Shown here: positions 7,862-17,514 of the stretch, piece after piece
How positions within the stretch are numbered: position 1 is the first letter of the stretch
Layout of the letters: each line of letters begins with the position of its first letter
Source: Oehlia diaphana
Taxonomy: Eukaryota; Glomeromycota; Glomeromycetes; Glomerales; Glomeraceae
DNA: 22,449 nucleotides
Assembly: GCA_003833135.1 (NCBI GenBank)
Contig: QZLH01000044.1
Coordinates: 105,500-127,948, forward strand
Direction of reading: 5' to 3'
Notes under the pieces: generated by a model
The model's input: the letters and a program-made list of their open reading frames with translations, nothing else
Told to the model about the DNA's origin: nothing
Databases searched by the model: none
Program-made: the position numbers and the translations under genes

Positions 7862-9851
7862 ATGCAACAAGAGTTATTTTTACCAGTTTCGAATAATTTT
7901 GAAAAGTTATTTAAGTCAAAAAAGGATTATGATGTTATTATAAAAGCTGGAGAAGATAATGATCAAAAAGAAATTTACGCTCATTCAAATATTCTTCGCT
8001 GTCAATCAGAATATTTTGATACAGTTTTTTCTTCTAATTGGGCTGAAAAAAAAGATGGAAAGTATATTTTTAAGAAACCAAATATTTCACCATATATTTT
8101 TGAAATTATTATAAGGTAATGAAAATTTCAATTAAAATTATAAAATTTTTTGTTTATTATAATCTAAAATCTTATTATAAAATCGAAATCTAGATATTTA
8201 TATTGTGGTCAATTAGATTTAAATGTCAAAAATGGGTCAGATACTTTAAAATTGTTATTGGATACAGAGGAACTTGGGTTAAATATACTCAGCGAATATA
8301 TCCAAGAATTTTTAATTAAAAATCAAGAAAAATTCTTACAAAATGATCTTATTGGAATTCTTGAAGTTGCTTTTCAACATGAAACTTTTACAACGTTGAG
8401 AGATTGTGGCCTAGAAGCAATCTGTCAAGAACCAAACATTTTATTTGGAACTGACAAAATATTATCACTGCCTGCACAGATATTGGAATCATTACTTAAA
8501 CGAGACGACCTTGCACTAGATGAAATTGAGATATGGAATAATTTGATCAGATGGGCTCATGCACAACAACCTACCGTTAATAAGGATCCTTCCGAATGGA
8601 CTAAAGATGAATTAACTTTAATGGAGAGGACGCTATTGAGATTTATCCCATTAATTAGATTTCACGATATAACTTCTGAAGAATATTATGACAAAGTAGT
8701 ATCATATGATGATTTGCTAAGGACCCCGCGTAATATATATATAGGTCATAGGAAATTTTGATAATTTTATAATAGCGCTACGCAAGAGTTTTTACTAAGA
8801 TAAATAAGCAAACTCAACATATGACCTCAAATTTTGCCAAAAAATAAGCAAACTAATCATATGACCAATATTATTTATATTAGTATTTTGTCCTGATCAT
8901 TAACTATCTGATCACTTCTAATATATTTATTTATTTATCGTATTATTTTAAATTTAAGTTTTTTTTTTAATTTCTTATAACTACTATTATGTATATATTT
9001 AAAACCTCCTCATTTTTTCAACAATATCATCCCGACCAAAATATTCATTATAATATCTTTTTTCATCCTCTAATAGCTTTAAGCCATAGAGATCGGCCAA
9101 AATTATCCTAAAAATAAGCCAACAAAAAATATGACTCATAAAAAAATATGCCGAAAATATGCAAACTAAATATATGAGTATAATGAAAATTTTTATTGAT
9201 TCTAAGCAAATCCTTCTTCTAACTATACCTAAATTCACACATGGCTAAGCAAACGTTCCTATGACCTATATATATATTACGCGGGGTCCTATTTGCTACC
9301 AAAAAAACTAAAAAACGAAATCTTGAAGTCTTACTTGGTTCCACATGCAAAACAGTTAGGATCTCTAACATCTAGAAATGTTTGCAGATTGTATAGACAA
9401 ATCTTTGAAAATGATTCCTTATAAATTTAATCTTATCTTTCGTGCTAGTAGAGATGGCAATACAGCAGAAACATTTTATAATAAATGTAATAACAAAGGA
9501 GCAACTATTATAGTTGTCAAAATTAAGGGAACTAATCAATTAGTTGGTGGATATAATCCGCTTGATTGGGATGGGGGTCCTATCTTCAAAAATACTCGAA
9601 ATAGTTTTATATTTATTTTTAACGATTATAGAAATATTAATACGGGTAAAATTGGAAGAGTAACTGATGCTTCTCATGCTGTGGGATGTAATCCTTATTG
9701 GGGGCCAATTTTCGGAAATGGCAATGATATAGCAAGGCACCCTGACTATGGATGGCGTTCTAAACCAAAATCCTTTCCTAATCTCAATATTCCAAAGAGT
9801 TTTGAAATCGATGATTATGAAGCTTTTCAGGTGGTCAAAAATAGGTTTTAA
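7862..9851 (+). pseudogene. BTB-BACK-TLDc pseudogene, copy 3
   Basis: Exon 1 (7862-8115) and the 78-bp intron (8116-8193) match the other copies, and exon 2 starts normally at 8194. The reading frame is cut after the VSYDDLL segment at 8719 by a 571-bp inserted element that brings in a stop at 8759. After the element, the frame resumes in the correct register at 9291, but about 44 bp are missing at about 9377, between AGAAATG and TTTGCAG. That deletion puts the TLDc part (9378-9851) out of frame. A further 9 bp are lost in the GWIDKKDK region, and one A lost from the final A-run changes the C-terminal end to KNRF. Both the insertion and the deletion would independently disable a full product. 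A truncated protein of about 270 residues (BTB plus BACK) could still be made from the 5' part. The TLDc segment alone, starting at ATG 9378, would lack an N-terminal helix. Confidence 0.88.
8720..9290. mobile_element. 571-bp non-autonomous DNA transposon with 35-bp perfect TIRs
   Basis: The element starts AGGACCCCGCGTAATATATA at 8720 and ends with the exact reverse complement. The arms 8720-8754 and 9256-9290 are identical over 35 bp. The host gene sequence ATTTGCTA is duplicated on both sides (8712-8719 and 9291-9298). The intact copies have it once, so the insertion is certain. An 8-bp duplication fits hAT elements, though the terminal bases are not the usual hAT CAGGG/TAGGG, so the superfamily stays open. 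Inside, AAGCAAAC-N6-TATGACC-type motifs recur near both ends. A 79-codon minus-strand frame (8999-9238) shows no transposase motif. Identical arms suggest recent activity. Confidence 0.93.
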
Positions 9852-10395
9852 TATGTTAAAAAGGACAAGAAAGTTTTTTCCCATCAAAATTAACAGTGAC
9901 TGAAATACTAATACCATAGTATAAAAAAGGCAAGATATTAAATTAAATGAATTAAAATGTAACATATTGATTTTTGTTTTCTTGTTAATTCTAAATATTT
10001 TATCTGACAAATTGGTAACCAGTTAAATACTTTTTTTCGTTGAAGTTATTTGCATAAGATGCTAATTAAGAGTAAAAAAATTTTTTATTTTTAATAGTAT
10101 GACGAACATTTATCTAATTATTGCTTTAACTGCGATTACTTTAACAAAAATAGGAAATAATATTGCACTGCTAAATACTAAATTTAATACACGTATGTTT
10201 GTTTTTCGAAATTTCGAATATGAAAACAAAATGTAAGTTGAGTGTATTAAGTCCATTCGAAGTTTTGGACTTAAAAATAAATAATAAATGAAGCTGAGCG
10301 CTTGATAGGCGTAAATTATTTACAAGCACATGATACTGTATATAACGTGATTATTGTTCACGAAAAAGCTGTAGGATAATTTAAGTCAAATTTGA
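9852..10395. other. 3' flank of copy 3 and upstream region of copy 4
   Basis: This spacer follows the same order as 4165-4720: TTTTAATATGTTA block, GGCAAGATA block, TTGATTTTTGTTTTCTTG block, then TATATAACGTGATTA and TTTGATGAACATCAC. It carries the uninterrupted version of the sites hit by the insertions upstream of copy 3. No gene is seen. A 156-codon minus-strand frame overlapping this spacer and the TLDc part of copy 3 is an antisense shadow. Confidence 0.6.
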
Positions 10396-10403
10396 TGAAC
10401 ATC
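10396..10403. promoter_or_regulatory. conserved palindromic TTACGTAA site, copy 4
   Basis: The palindrome lies 117 bp before the start of copy 4. The stretch between it and the start (about 10440-10505) is unlike that of the other copies, so the conservation of this site stands out. Function is inferred. Confidence 0.45.
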
Positions 10404-10512
10404 ACTTACGTAACGTGTGAAACCAATTAATCAATAAAAAGGAAACGTGTTAAACGCGTTTATGATTACAAATCAATTTCTTTACGCGATTTCTTCGTAT
10501 CTTATTACAAAA

Positions 10513-11964
10513 ATGCAACAAGAGTTATTTTTACCGATTTTGAGTAATCTTGAAAAATTATTTGAGTCAAAAAAGAATTATGATGTTATTATAAAAGCTG
10601 GAGAAGATGATGATCAAAAAGAAATTTATGCTCATTCAAACATTCTTAGCTGTCAATCAGATTACTTTGATACAGCTTTTTCTTCTAACTGGGCTGAAAA
10701 AAAGGATGGAAAGTACTTTTTTAACAAACCAAATATTTCACCACATATTTTTGAAATTATTATAAGGTATTAAAAATTTTAATTAAAAAAATCAAAAAAA
10801 TTTTTGTTTATTGATAATCTAATATCTTATTTAAAATCGAAATCTAGATATTTATATTGTGGTCAATTAGATTTAAGTGTCAACAATGGGCCAGATATCT
10901 CGAAATTGTTAGTCGCTACAAGCGAACTTGGGTTGGACATACTCGGCGAATATATCCAAGAATTTTTAATTAAACAAAATGATCCTATTGGAATTCTTGA
11001 AGTAGCTTTTCAACATGAAAATTTTACAACGTTGAGAGGTTATGGCCTAGAAGCGATCTGCCAAGATCCATACATTTTATTTGGAACCGACAAAATATTA
11101 TCATTGCCTGCACACATATTGGAATCATTACTTAAACGAGACGACCTTGTACTAGATGAAATTGAAGTATGGAATAATTTGATCAGATGGGCTCATGCAC
11201 AACAACCTACCGTTAATAAGGATCCTTCCGAATGGACTAAAGATGAATTAACTTTAATGGAGAGCACGCTATTGAGATTTATCCCATTAATTAGATTTCA
11301 CGATATTACCTCTGAAGAATATTATGACAAAGTAGTACCATATGATGATTTGCTTCCAAAAAAACTAAAGAACGAAATCTTGAAGTTTTACCTGGTTCCA
11401 CATGCAAAGCAGATAGGATCTCTACCGTCAAGAAATGCTGTTATTGATTCTGTTATTATAAATTCAAAACATTTAGCATTATTTGCAGGTTGGATAGACA
11501 AAAAAGACAAATCTTTGAAAATGATTCCTTATGAATTTAATATTATCTATCGTGCTAGTAGAGATGGAAATACAACAGCAGCATTTCATAATAAATGTAA
11601 TAACAAAGGAGCAACTATTATAGTTATTAAAATTAAGGGAACTAATCAAATAGTTGGTGGATATAATCCGCTTGATTGGGAAGGGAATGGTATCTTCAAA
11701 GAAACTCAAGATAGCTTTATATATATCTTTAACGATTATAGAGATATTAATAGGGGTAAAATAGGAAGAGTAATTGATGCTTCTCATGCTTTGATATGTA
11801 ATCATCAATGGGGGCCAATTTTCGGGTATAACTATGATATAGCAATGTACCCAGACAGCCAAAATAATAAATGGTATTCTAAACCAAATTCCTATCCTAA
11901 TCTCAATATTCCAGGGAGTTTTGAAATCGATGATTACGAAGCTTTTCAGGTGGTTAAAAAATAG
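10513..11964 (+). CDS. BTB-BACK-TLDc domain protein, copy 4
   Basis: Exons 10513-10766 and 10848-11964 give 456 residues. The 81-bp phase-2 intron is 10767-10847. Here, by chance, the last part of the intron is open in frame with exon 2. It is the most diverged intact copy. In exon 1 it reads LSCQSDYF where the others have LRCQS(D/E)YF, and GKYFFNKP for GKYIFKKP. Six residues (NQKKFL in copy 1) are missing at the BTB-BACK junction, giving EFLIKQNDPIG. The BACK part resembles copy 2. The TLDc part shares GKIGRV-DASHA with pseudogene copy 3. All BTB and TLDc hallmarks remain and no frame damage is visible. The start at 10513 is chosen because MQQELFLP is common to all copies, although the frame is open 22 codons further upstream. 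Role inferred as for copy 1. Confidence 0.92.
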
Positions 11965-12115
11965 ATTTTAATATGTTAGAAAGAACAAGCAAGTTTTTTT
12001 CCATTAGAATTAACAGTATGTACTGATATCATAGTATAATAAAGGCAAGACATTAAAATAAAGGAATTAAAGCGTAACATATTGATTTTTGTTTTCTTGT
12101 TGCATTTAAATATCA

Positions 12116-12582
12116 TCCATAATAACGATATAACGTGTAAAACGGGTTGAATAACCGATAAATACGCCTATCATTAAGGCAAACTTTTATTTATGTGGAA
12201 ACTAACTATTTAAGGAATTATGTGATCTACAAATTATAGAAAAGTGGAAACGTTTTGCTTAAAACAAAACAAAATAAAATAAAATAAAATAAAATAAAGA
12301 ATGAATTGATAATAAATTGAACTAGGAACAATGATGTAATTTAATTAATATGTTTCAGTAACTCGCATTCTAATATATTATACATACTTTTTCAAATGAA
12401 ATAATTCCTGACCCTTGAAGCCTAACATTTTCTACCGAAATAACATCTTACGAAACCTAAAACGAATGATTAATTGAAATTGATATTTCTTATTTATTTG
12501 GTTGCATATTTTTTAATAATTATTATTAGTTCACTAAAACCTTCCAGAATTCACAATCATGCCACGTAAATTAATTACGACT
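12116..12582. other. AT-rich DNA right of the array
   Basis: Unduplicated right flank of the array. Apart from the AAAAT microsatellite at 12261-12299 I see no feature. Confidence 0.6.
12261..12299 (+). repeat. pentanucleotide microsatellite (AAAAC)2(AAAAT)5
   Basis: Two AAAAC units are followed by five to six AAAAT units without interruption. It is simple sequence and probably polymorphic in length. Confidence 0.9.
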
Positions 12583-12765
12583 TACTATAAATTTTTACAT
12601 ATTCATCAGGTACCAGGAACAACCGTTTCTCTAAGACTTTGTAAGATGTTATAAATTAAACCGACGTCATAATGTTCTCGCCTTCAGCATAAAAAGTAGG
12701 TTGTCCACTAGATATTTCCCGAAATAATACGCCAGGGCTTTGCGAACAATCATTTGCGAATATCC
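12583..12765 (-). pseudogene. protein kinase C-lobe relic
   Basis: Read on the minus strand, 12747-12657 encodes SPGVLFREISSGQPTFYAEG and a little more before a stop. This matches the GVLFWEISSGQPPF segment (subdomain IX region) of the tyrosine-kinase-like proteins that are abundant in glomeromycete fungi. Just downstream, 12645-12583 encodes SLRETVVPGT and, after a frame break, PDEYVKIY, the segment that normally precedes the ECWD motif. The pieces are in the right order, but stops and a frameshift separate them, and neither the ATP-binding lobe nor the catalytic HRD/DFG motifs are found nearby. I read it as a fragment of a dead kinase gene. Family recognition is from memory of typical motifs and should be tested by search. 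Confidence 0.7.
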
Positions 12766-13145
12766 GGTGAAATTTTGCAAGGGTTTCTTAAGTTTTTTGA
12801 TAATCGAAGGAAGCGACCTTAAAAATGAGGAAAGAATATAGAAAGAAATTAGTATCTAACATTAAAAATAAAAGAACTCGATAAATCTAATTAGAAAGTT
12901 TACTAAAGATACGTGAAATTTCAAACAAATTTCAAAGATTTCAATTTCGTTTCATATCACATTATTAAATCGAATACCTGATTGTACCTATCTGACGAAT
13001 AATACCCTATCTGACGAATGACACCTTATTTCATATCATCCGTAATTTCTTTTATTTTCTTTTGCACATTCAATTAGTGATTTTTTCCGACGGGTTTTCC
13101 GATTATAACACCACTTTAGTTTTCACGCTTTGAGTTACTGTTTAC
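12766..13145. other. AT-rich intergenic DNA
   Basis: I see no gene. A short direct repeat CCTATCTGACGAAT occurs twice near 12990-13020, 21 bp apart. Confidence 0.55.
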
Positions 13146-13199
13146 TGCGATGTCTCGTACGAATCATTGCTCGTTTTATTGGACATCAAAATTCCCTGA
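13146..13199 (+). pseudogene. short relic related to the 55-aa frame at 18093-18260
   Basis: The plus strand here encodes DVSYESLLVLLDIKIP followed by a stop. The 55-aa minus-strand frame at 18093-18260 ends DVYKSLH...VLDIKIP and stops at the same point. The two share 17 identical bases (TTGGACATCAAAATTCC) plus a matching block upstream, with an 18-bp gap between. The upstream part of the frame is not recognisable here. It could be a decayed coding relic or the end of a non-coding dispersed repeat. Confidence 0.4.
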
Positions 13200-15890
13200 A
13201 TCAATCTTTTATAATCCTAAATTGTAGAAATAGAAGATAATTTCTTCGTAAAAACGTTCTATAATTGTTTGTGTTGTATATAAATTTGAATTCTTCGATA
13301 ATAAATGCGTAATTATATAAATTTTATATTTACAATACGAACCCCAATGTAAATTCAAGGATTTATCACAACGACCGTTAATAGAAATCACCCAATTAAC
13401 TCAACCGTGTGAAATAATCATCCAAACAAATTTCTATTGTATCTAAAAAGAAAATTTTATTAAAAAAATGCCTTGAATTGACAAAAATAGATTCTGGTTT
13501 ATTATTAAAAGAACACATAATTACCTAACGTTGCATTGTTTCCAATTACAAACATAATTTCATTCCCCACCTTTCTTTCCAAAACAAGGATGTCAATTCT
13601 GACCAAAAGTAGACTTTTCTATTGACATGTTTTTAAAAAAATAATTGACCCGATAAAGTATTTTTGATGGGCTATCACTTGATAATCACTACGCGATAGA
13701 AGAAAAGTGTTAGAAAAACTTGAATTCAAAACAAATTATCATATGATGAATTTCTTTTTCTTAAAGATGTTTCACACGTTCAAAACTTACTATTAAAATA
13801 AAATTGAGACCGAATTAAGTTATTCGAAATTGTTTTTACACAATTTTTTTTATCCCTGAATTCATGAAATTTTTTTTCTTTTCATTTTTTTTTTTTTTTT
13901 AAAAAAAATAAATAAATAATATTTTAGCCATATGCAATATAACTTGTTAAATTATGAATAATAACATGTAAATATTTCGTGGTGACCATTTAATAGAAGC
14001 GAAAGAAAAATATTAAATGTTCGTTATATATATTACCTTTATATCCGAGAAAAAAGACTTGCTATAATACTCAAAATGATAATATAACCACTATAACCTT
14101 TCGTACACTATAACCGTTCGAATAAAACCTTGATGATAAGAAAATTGCCGAAAATTTTGACTTTCAAAATTATTGTCAGGAGACCACTTTAGACCGGAAA
14201 AAAAAAAAGAATTATGAAGAAAAGATAAAGAAACAAATTACACTAAATTCATTGAAAGTATACCTTTGTCTTTGTATATTGAAATACGTAATCACGTAGT
14301 AAGACAGGGGAACAAACAAATATTACTCTAACTAGTCATATAAAGTTAAATTCAAAGATATTGATTGTCCAATACAATTTTACGTGTCATCAGTGGCTGA
14401 ACAAAGAGATAATTACATATAAGGCTTTAATAAAAAGCTTTCAGATGTTCGTGACAGTGTGACACCGAAAAAAAATTATAAAATCATTTCTATTTAAAGA
14501 CATAAATGAATGAAAAAAAAAATTAAGGTTAAATTAAAAGAAAGACAAATGACATATCTAGATAGAAGAAACGTACCGTTTCTCTTAGTTCATATGATAT
14601 TTGCACATTCATTCATTCATAATATTCAATGAACATGTTTCATCGTCTCATTGTCCTTTATTGTTCAAATGTTCAAAGCATTCTGAAACACTTAAATCAT
14701 TTTATTTATGCGGGTACGTGCTTTGAATTCTCCTTAACTCCGTATCCAATTATACTAATGTCCCGTGTTATCTATGTAAAACATATAGACGGGACAAACC
14801 AAAATAATCAACATAATAATGATAAAATTGTATAGACCAAAGAAAATCATACTTTAAAAGTTTTTTTTCACAATGAGTTAAATCAATAACAATATGTGAA
14901 TCATTTAGAATATTAAAAAAGGAATATTTTAATAGAATTTATTTCAAATTTAATTGTTTTATTCTTGTGTTATATAAATAAAAGAAAAAAAAAATTTTTT
15001 TTCTTTGATTTTTAATTAATAAGGAAAAAAAAATTATTTTTAAAATAAATAAAATAAATCAATTTTTATAACCATTATATATGATTTTATTTTGCATATC
15101 GCAAAACACCGTTAAACTTTAAAATACGATCAACTATACAATAAATTTTTTAAAGTGACCCCACAAAATCAAAGATGGATAAGAAATGGGCCTAACTCAA
15201 TTTGTCACAAAATAGGAACGGCGCCGGGATGTGTTAATTTAATGATAATTATGATGACGTAACAGAAATAATAAATGCATGCTAATTTGTAAAACGGGGC
15301 GTGATGATTTATGTGTAATTTGGGAATTATTGGTAATTTTCGGGATATTTTTAATAAATTTTAAAATATATTTTTAAATATATATTTTTTATACATATTT
15401 TTTTTATTGTATATATACTTTATATGAAGAAAGAAAAAATATTTTCTTATAAATACACCCTTTTTTTATTCTAAAAATGAATAAAAAAAAATCATGTCAA
15501 TAATTTTTCTTCTGATAAAATCAACTCAACATCCATTATTTATCTATTACTTATATTAAATCAATTACTCAAAGTAAAGTACATTCTCGAAAAAGTATTC
15601 CAATGGAAAAGACGGGACTCGGCTGGAAAAGAAAAAGAAAAAAAACAGTGTCGTGTGTATCCGCCTGAGAAAATGCTTTGGTTTGTATTTTTCTAATAGT
15701 TTTGCTTAAATACTTTTGGTATACCTATCAATATTTATCTTTCTTTCTTTAAACTTGGCATTTTTAGTCGTTGATTATTTTCGCTCGAATTTTTCAACGA
15801 CAAAGCAAAATCCATAAGTTTATTTAAGCTATAAATGTCACCTGGGTTAGTATCTTAATTTGGCCCGGGTGAATCTTCACTCCGCTTTTC
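13200..15890. other. long AT-rich region without recognisable genes
   Basis: No open frame here has convincing coding character on either strand. The longest frames (60 and 68 codons) are rich in residues encoded by A/T codons and match nothing I know. The sequence is dominated by A- and T-runs. A TGACGTAA site lies near 15254 in a slightly GC-richer patch, but I cannot tie it to a gene. Confidence 0.55.
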
Positions 15891-15895
15891 GTTTA

Positions 15896-16043
15896 AAAGA
15901 GATTGATGAATTAATTCGTTAGAATAAAGAGATTGATGAATTACATAAAGAGATTGGTGAATTATTAATGAAATAAAGATATTGATGAATTTTTCAAATA
16001 ATTCCCAATTTCTCTTTATGTAAAAATAAAGAGATTGATGAAA
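15896..16043 (+). repeat. irregular 18-bp minisatellite (AAAGAGATTGATGAATTA)
   Basis: Five copies lie at 15896, 15926, 15947, 15975 and 16028, with spacings of 30, 21, 28 and 53 bp. In one plus-strand frame the first three read KEIDEL, KEIDEL and KEIGEL, broken by a TAG and a TAA. That heptad-like pattern could be the remnant of a coiled-coil coding repeat, but equally a non-coding minisatellite. The 64-codon minus-strand frame made of HQSL repeats is a by-product. Confidence 0.7.
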
Positions 16044-16376
16044 CGTCATCTCACGATTAATATTAAATACATAATTATAAAAAAGTTTTATTTTCCTGTT
16101 ATTTTTATTATTGTGCGAAACATTTAGAAGTAATTCTTGTATCTTTATTTCCGTGAAACATTAAAATTCAAAATATTTAAATTTATTTTCTAATATTTAT
16201 TTTTAACGAGTATGTTGTGATTGGCATTGCACGTGATTTATTACGCATTAGATCTGAAATTTTCTATATTAACATTTCTTGTAATAGGAAAATCATTTAT
16301 TTTGTTACTTTTGCTTTTAGATAATAAATGTTGACTAAATATGTTTTATTTTCAGATTTCTGTGTACGTGGGTGAT
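16044..16376. other. AT-rich intergenic DNA
   Basis: I see nothing beyond one CACGTG box (16230-16235) in the context GGCATTGCACGTGATTTA, which resembles the CACGTGG motif repeats further right. Confidence 0.5.
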
Positions 16377-16386
16377 TATAATTACA

Positions 16387-16626
16387 GGTATACTTGCCGT
16401 CGGAATTAATTACGGCATATGAAGCTTATATCGTAATATATTGAATCGCCGTAATGCCATAATTATTTAAAAATATATAAAAATTACATCAAGAAAGTAA
16501 ATATTCTTTTTTTTTTATTATGCCGTAGATAATTTGTAAATCCGTAAACCTATAATGTTGATATTTAAATGGTAAAATCCATATTTCGTAATGCCATAAT
16601 TCCAATTCGGCAATTCCGACGGCACC
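16387..16626. mobile_element. 240-bp MITE with 10-bp target duplication
   Basis: TATAATTACA is repeated directly at 16377-16386 and 16627-16636. Between them the element begins GGTATACTTGCCGTCGGAATT and ends, in reverse complement, GGTGCCGTCGGAATT, so the termini are inverted apart from six extra bases on the left. CGTAATGCCATAATT occurs twice inside. There is no coding frame. The 10-bp duplication fits Mutator-like elements; the superfamily is inferred. Confidence 0.78.
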
Positions 16627-16679
16627 TATAATTACAAAATGATTACCGGAGAAATTGTCCAATCATCCTGTAATGATTT

Positions 16680-16830
16680 TATTTTTGTCCGGAACGAAGC
16701 GAAGGACAATATATGTTTACGCAGTATGAAAAAAAAATCGATCATGTGAATTTCTCAGTCCGCCACGTGATCGTTACCCAATGAAATCGCAAGTTTTAGT
16801 TTTTCGCTCCGGACTTACAACGGTTTCCCG
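16680..16830. repeat. dispersed repeat with GTCCGGA-GCGAA inverted ends
   Basis: TTGTCCGGAACGAAGCGAAG at 16685-16704 has an inverted partner, TTTTTCGCTCCGGAC, at about 16801-16815. The first arm is also an inverted relative of the GCTTCGGACAATA repeat at 565 and 18622. A CACGTG box lies at 16764-16769. Small size and inverted ends suggest a MITE-like element, but I see no target duplication. Confidence 0.5.
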
Positions 16831-17514
16831 TATTAAGTAATTTGCATAATTCTGAAAACAGCGATAAACAAAATTAAGATTTAATTCAAAAATCCAGTTT
16901 CTAATCCGAATATGCAAAGTTACATTTATCAAGTGACATTACACGTGGCTTATAATTGGAAAGTACAGTACATTCAAACTTCGATGTACCGATACCGGTA
17001 TTACAGTATATACTATATATGCTTTATATATATCGAATAACCCACGACCATTAAGGTCTAATTTACGAAGTAACATCACTAACATGTACCGCAAATATTT
17101 TTTCTTTTATAAGCCGATATTTTAGGTTGCACTAGTATTATTTTGGCCAGCATTTTGACGATTTTGGCTGAAGTTATAAAATTAAAAAATTTTTTTTTTT
17201 TTTGAATTTTTTAATTCTGGTCAGAAATCAGAATTAGAATTTGGCTTATAACATATGGGAGGATTTGGCCAAAATTAACGTTAATTTTAGCCAAAATGAT
17301 CGACATTCAGATCATAATTATATTTATATTTATTATAGTTAGTAAAATCATACAAGTGAGTCTCTCCTCAAAACAGCAGTATCAGTGAGTGAAACTTCCC
17401 TTATAAAAAATTAAATTATTTAATAAAAAAAAAATTCGGAATTTTAGTTTATAAAACCTTTTTTTTAAAAAGATAAGAAAAAAAATTCTTTTTTTTCTTA
17501 AAATTTTCGACATT
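16831..17514. other. repeat-rich intergenic DNA
   Basis: No gene. Positions 16905-16985 hold copy 1 of the CACGTGG motif repeat. At 17125-17310 several ATTTTGGC/GCCAAAAT pairs in opposite orientation suggest a decayed inverted-repeat element, with a long T-run in the middle. Confidence 0.5.
16905..16975 (+). repeat. CACGTGG motif repeat, copy 1
   Basis: AATCCGAATATGCAAAGTTA, then ATCAAGTGACATTACACGTGG, then a downstream GTACA-GTACATT. Related blocks in the same orientation occur near 17928, 19782 and 21155. Confidence 0.6.

Larger units (their letters stand above)
2597..12115 (+). repeat. tandem array of four BTB-BACK-TLDc gene units
   Basis: Four units follow each other in the same orientation, with start codons at 2696, 4815, 7862 and 10513. 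The repeated unit includes about 100 bp of upstream sequence, the two-exon gene, and several hundred base pairs of 3' flank (a block with TTTTAATATGTTA, GGCAAGACA and TTGATTTTTGTTTTCTTGTT). Units are about 2.1 kb. The larger spacing before copies 3 and 4 is accounted for by inserted elements. Similarity ends at about 12115, inside the 3' flank of copy 4. Flanks differ between copies by small indels, and their similarity pattern does not match that of the coding parts. Confidence 0.92.

Noticed and set aside
8999..9238. 79-codon minus-strand frame inside the 571-bp element
   Set aside because: No transposase motif is present, and it depends on A/T-rich codons. The element looks non-autonomous.
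13568..13585. 18-bp exact match (ACCTTTCTTTCCAAAACA) to the Tc1 relic near 1499
   Set aside because: The match does not extend on either side, and both sequences are of low complexity. Chance cannot be excluded.
15896..16043. CRISPR-like repeat array
   Set aside because: Units are 18 bp, spacings vary from 21 to 53 bp, and the context is eukaryotic.
15855..16049. 64-codon minus-strand frame with HQSL repeats
   Set aside because: It is the reverse strand of the irregular minisatellite, with no independent support.
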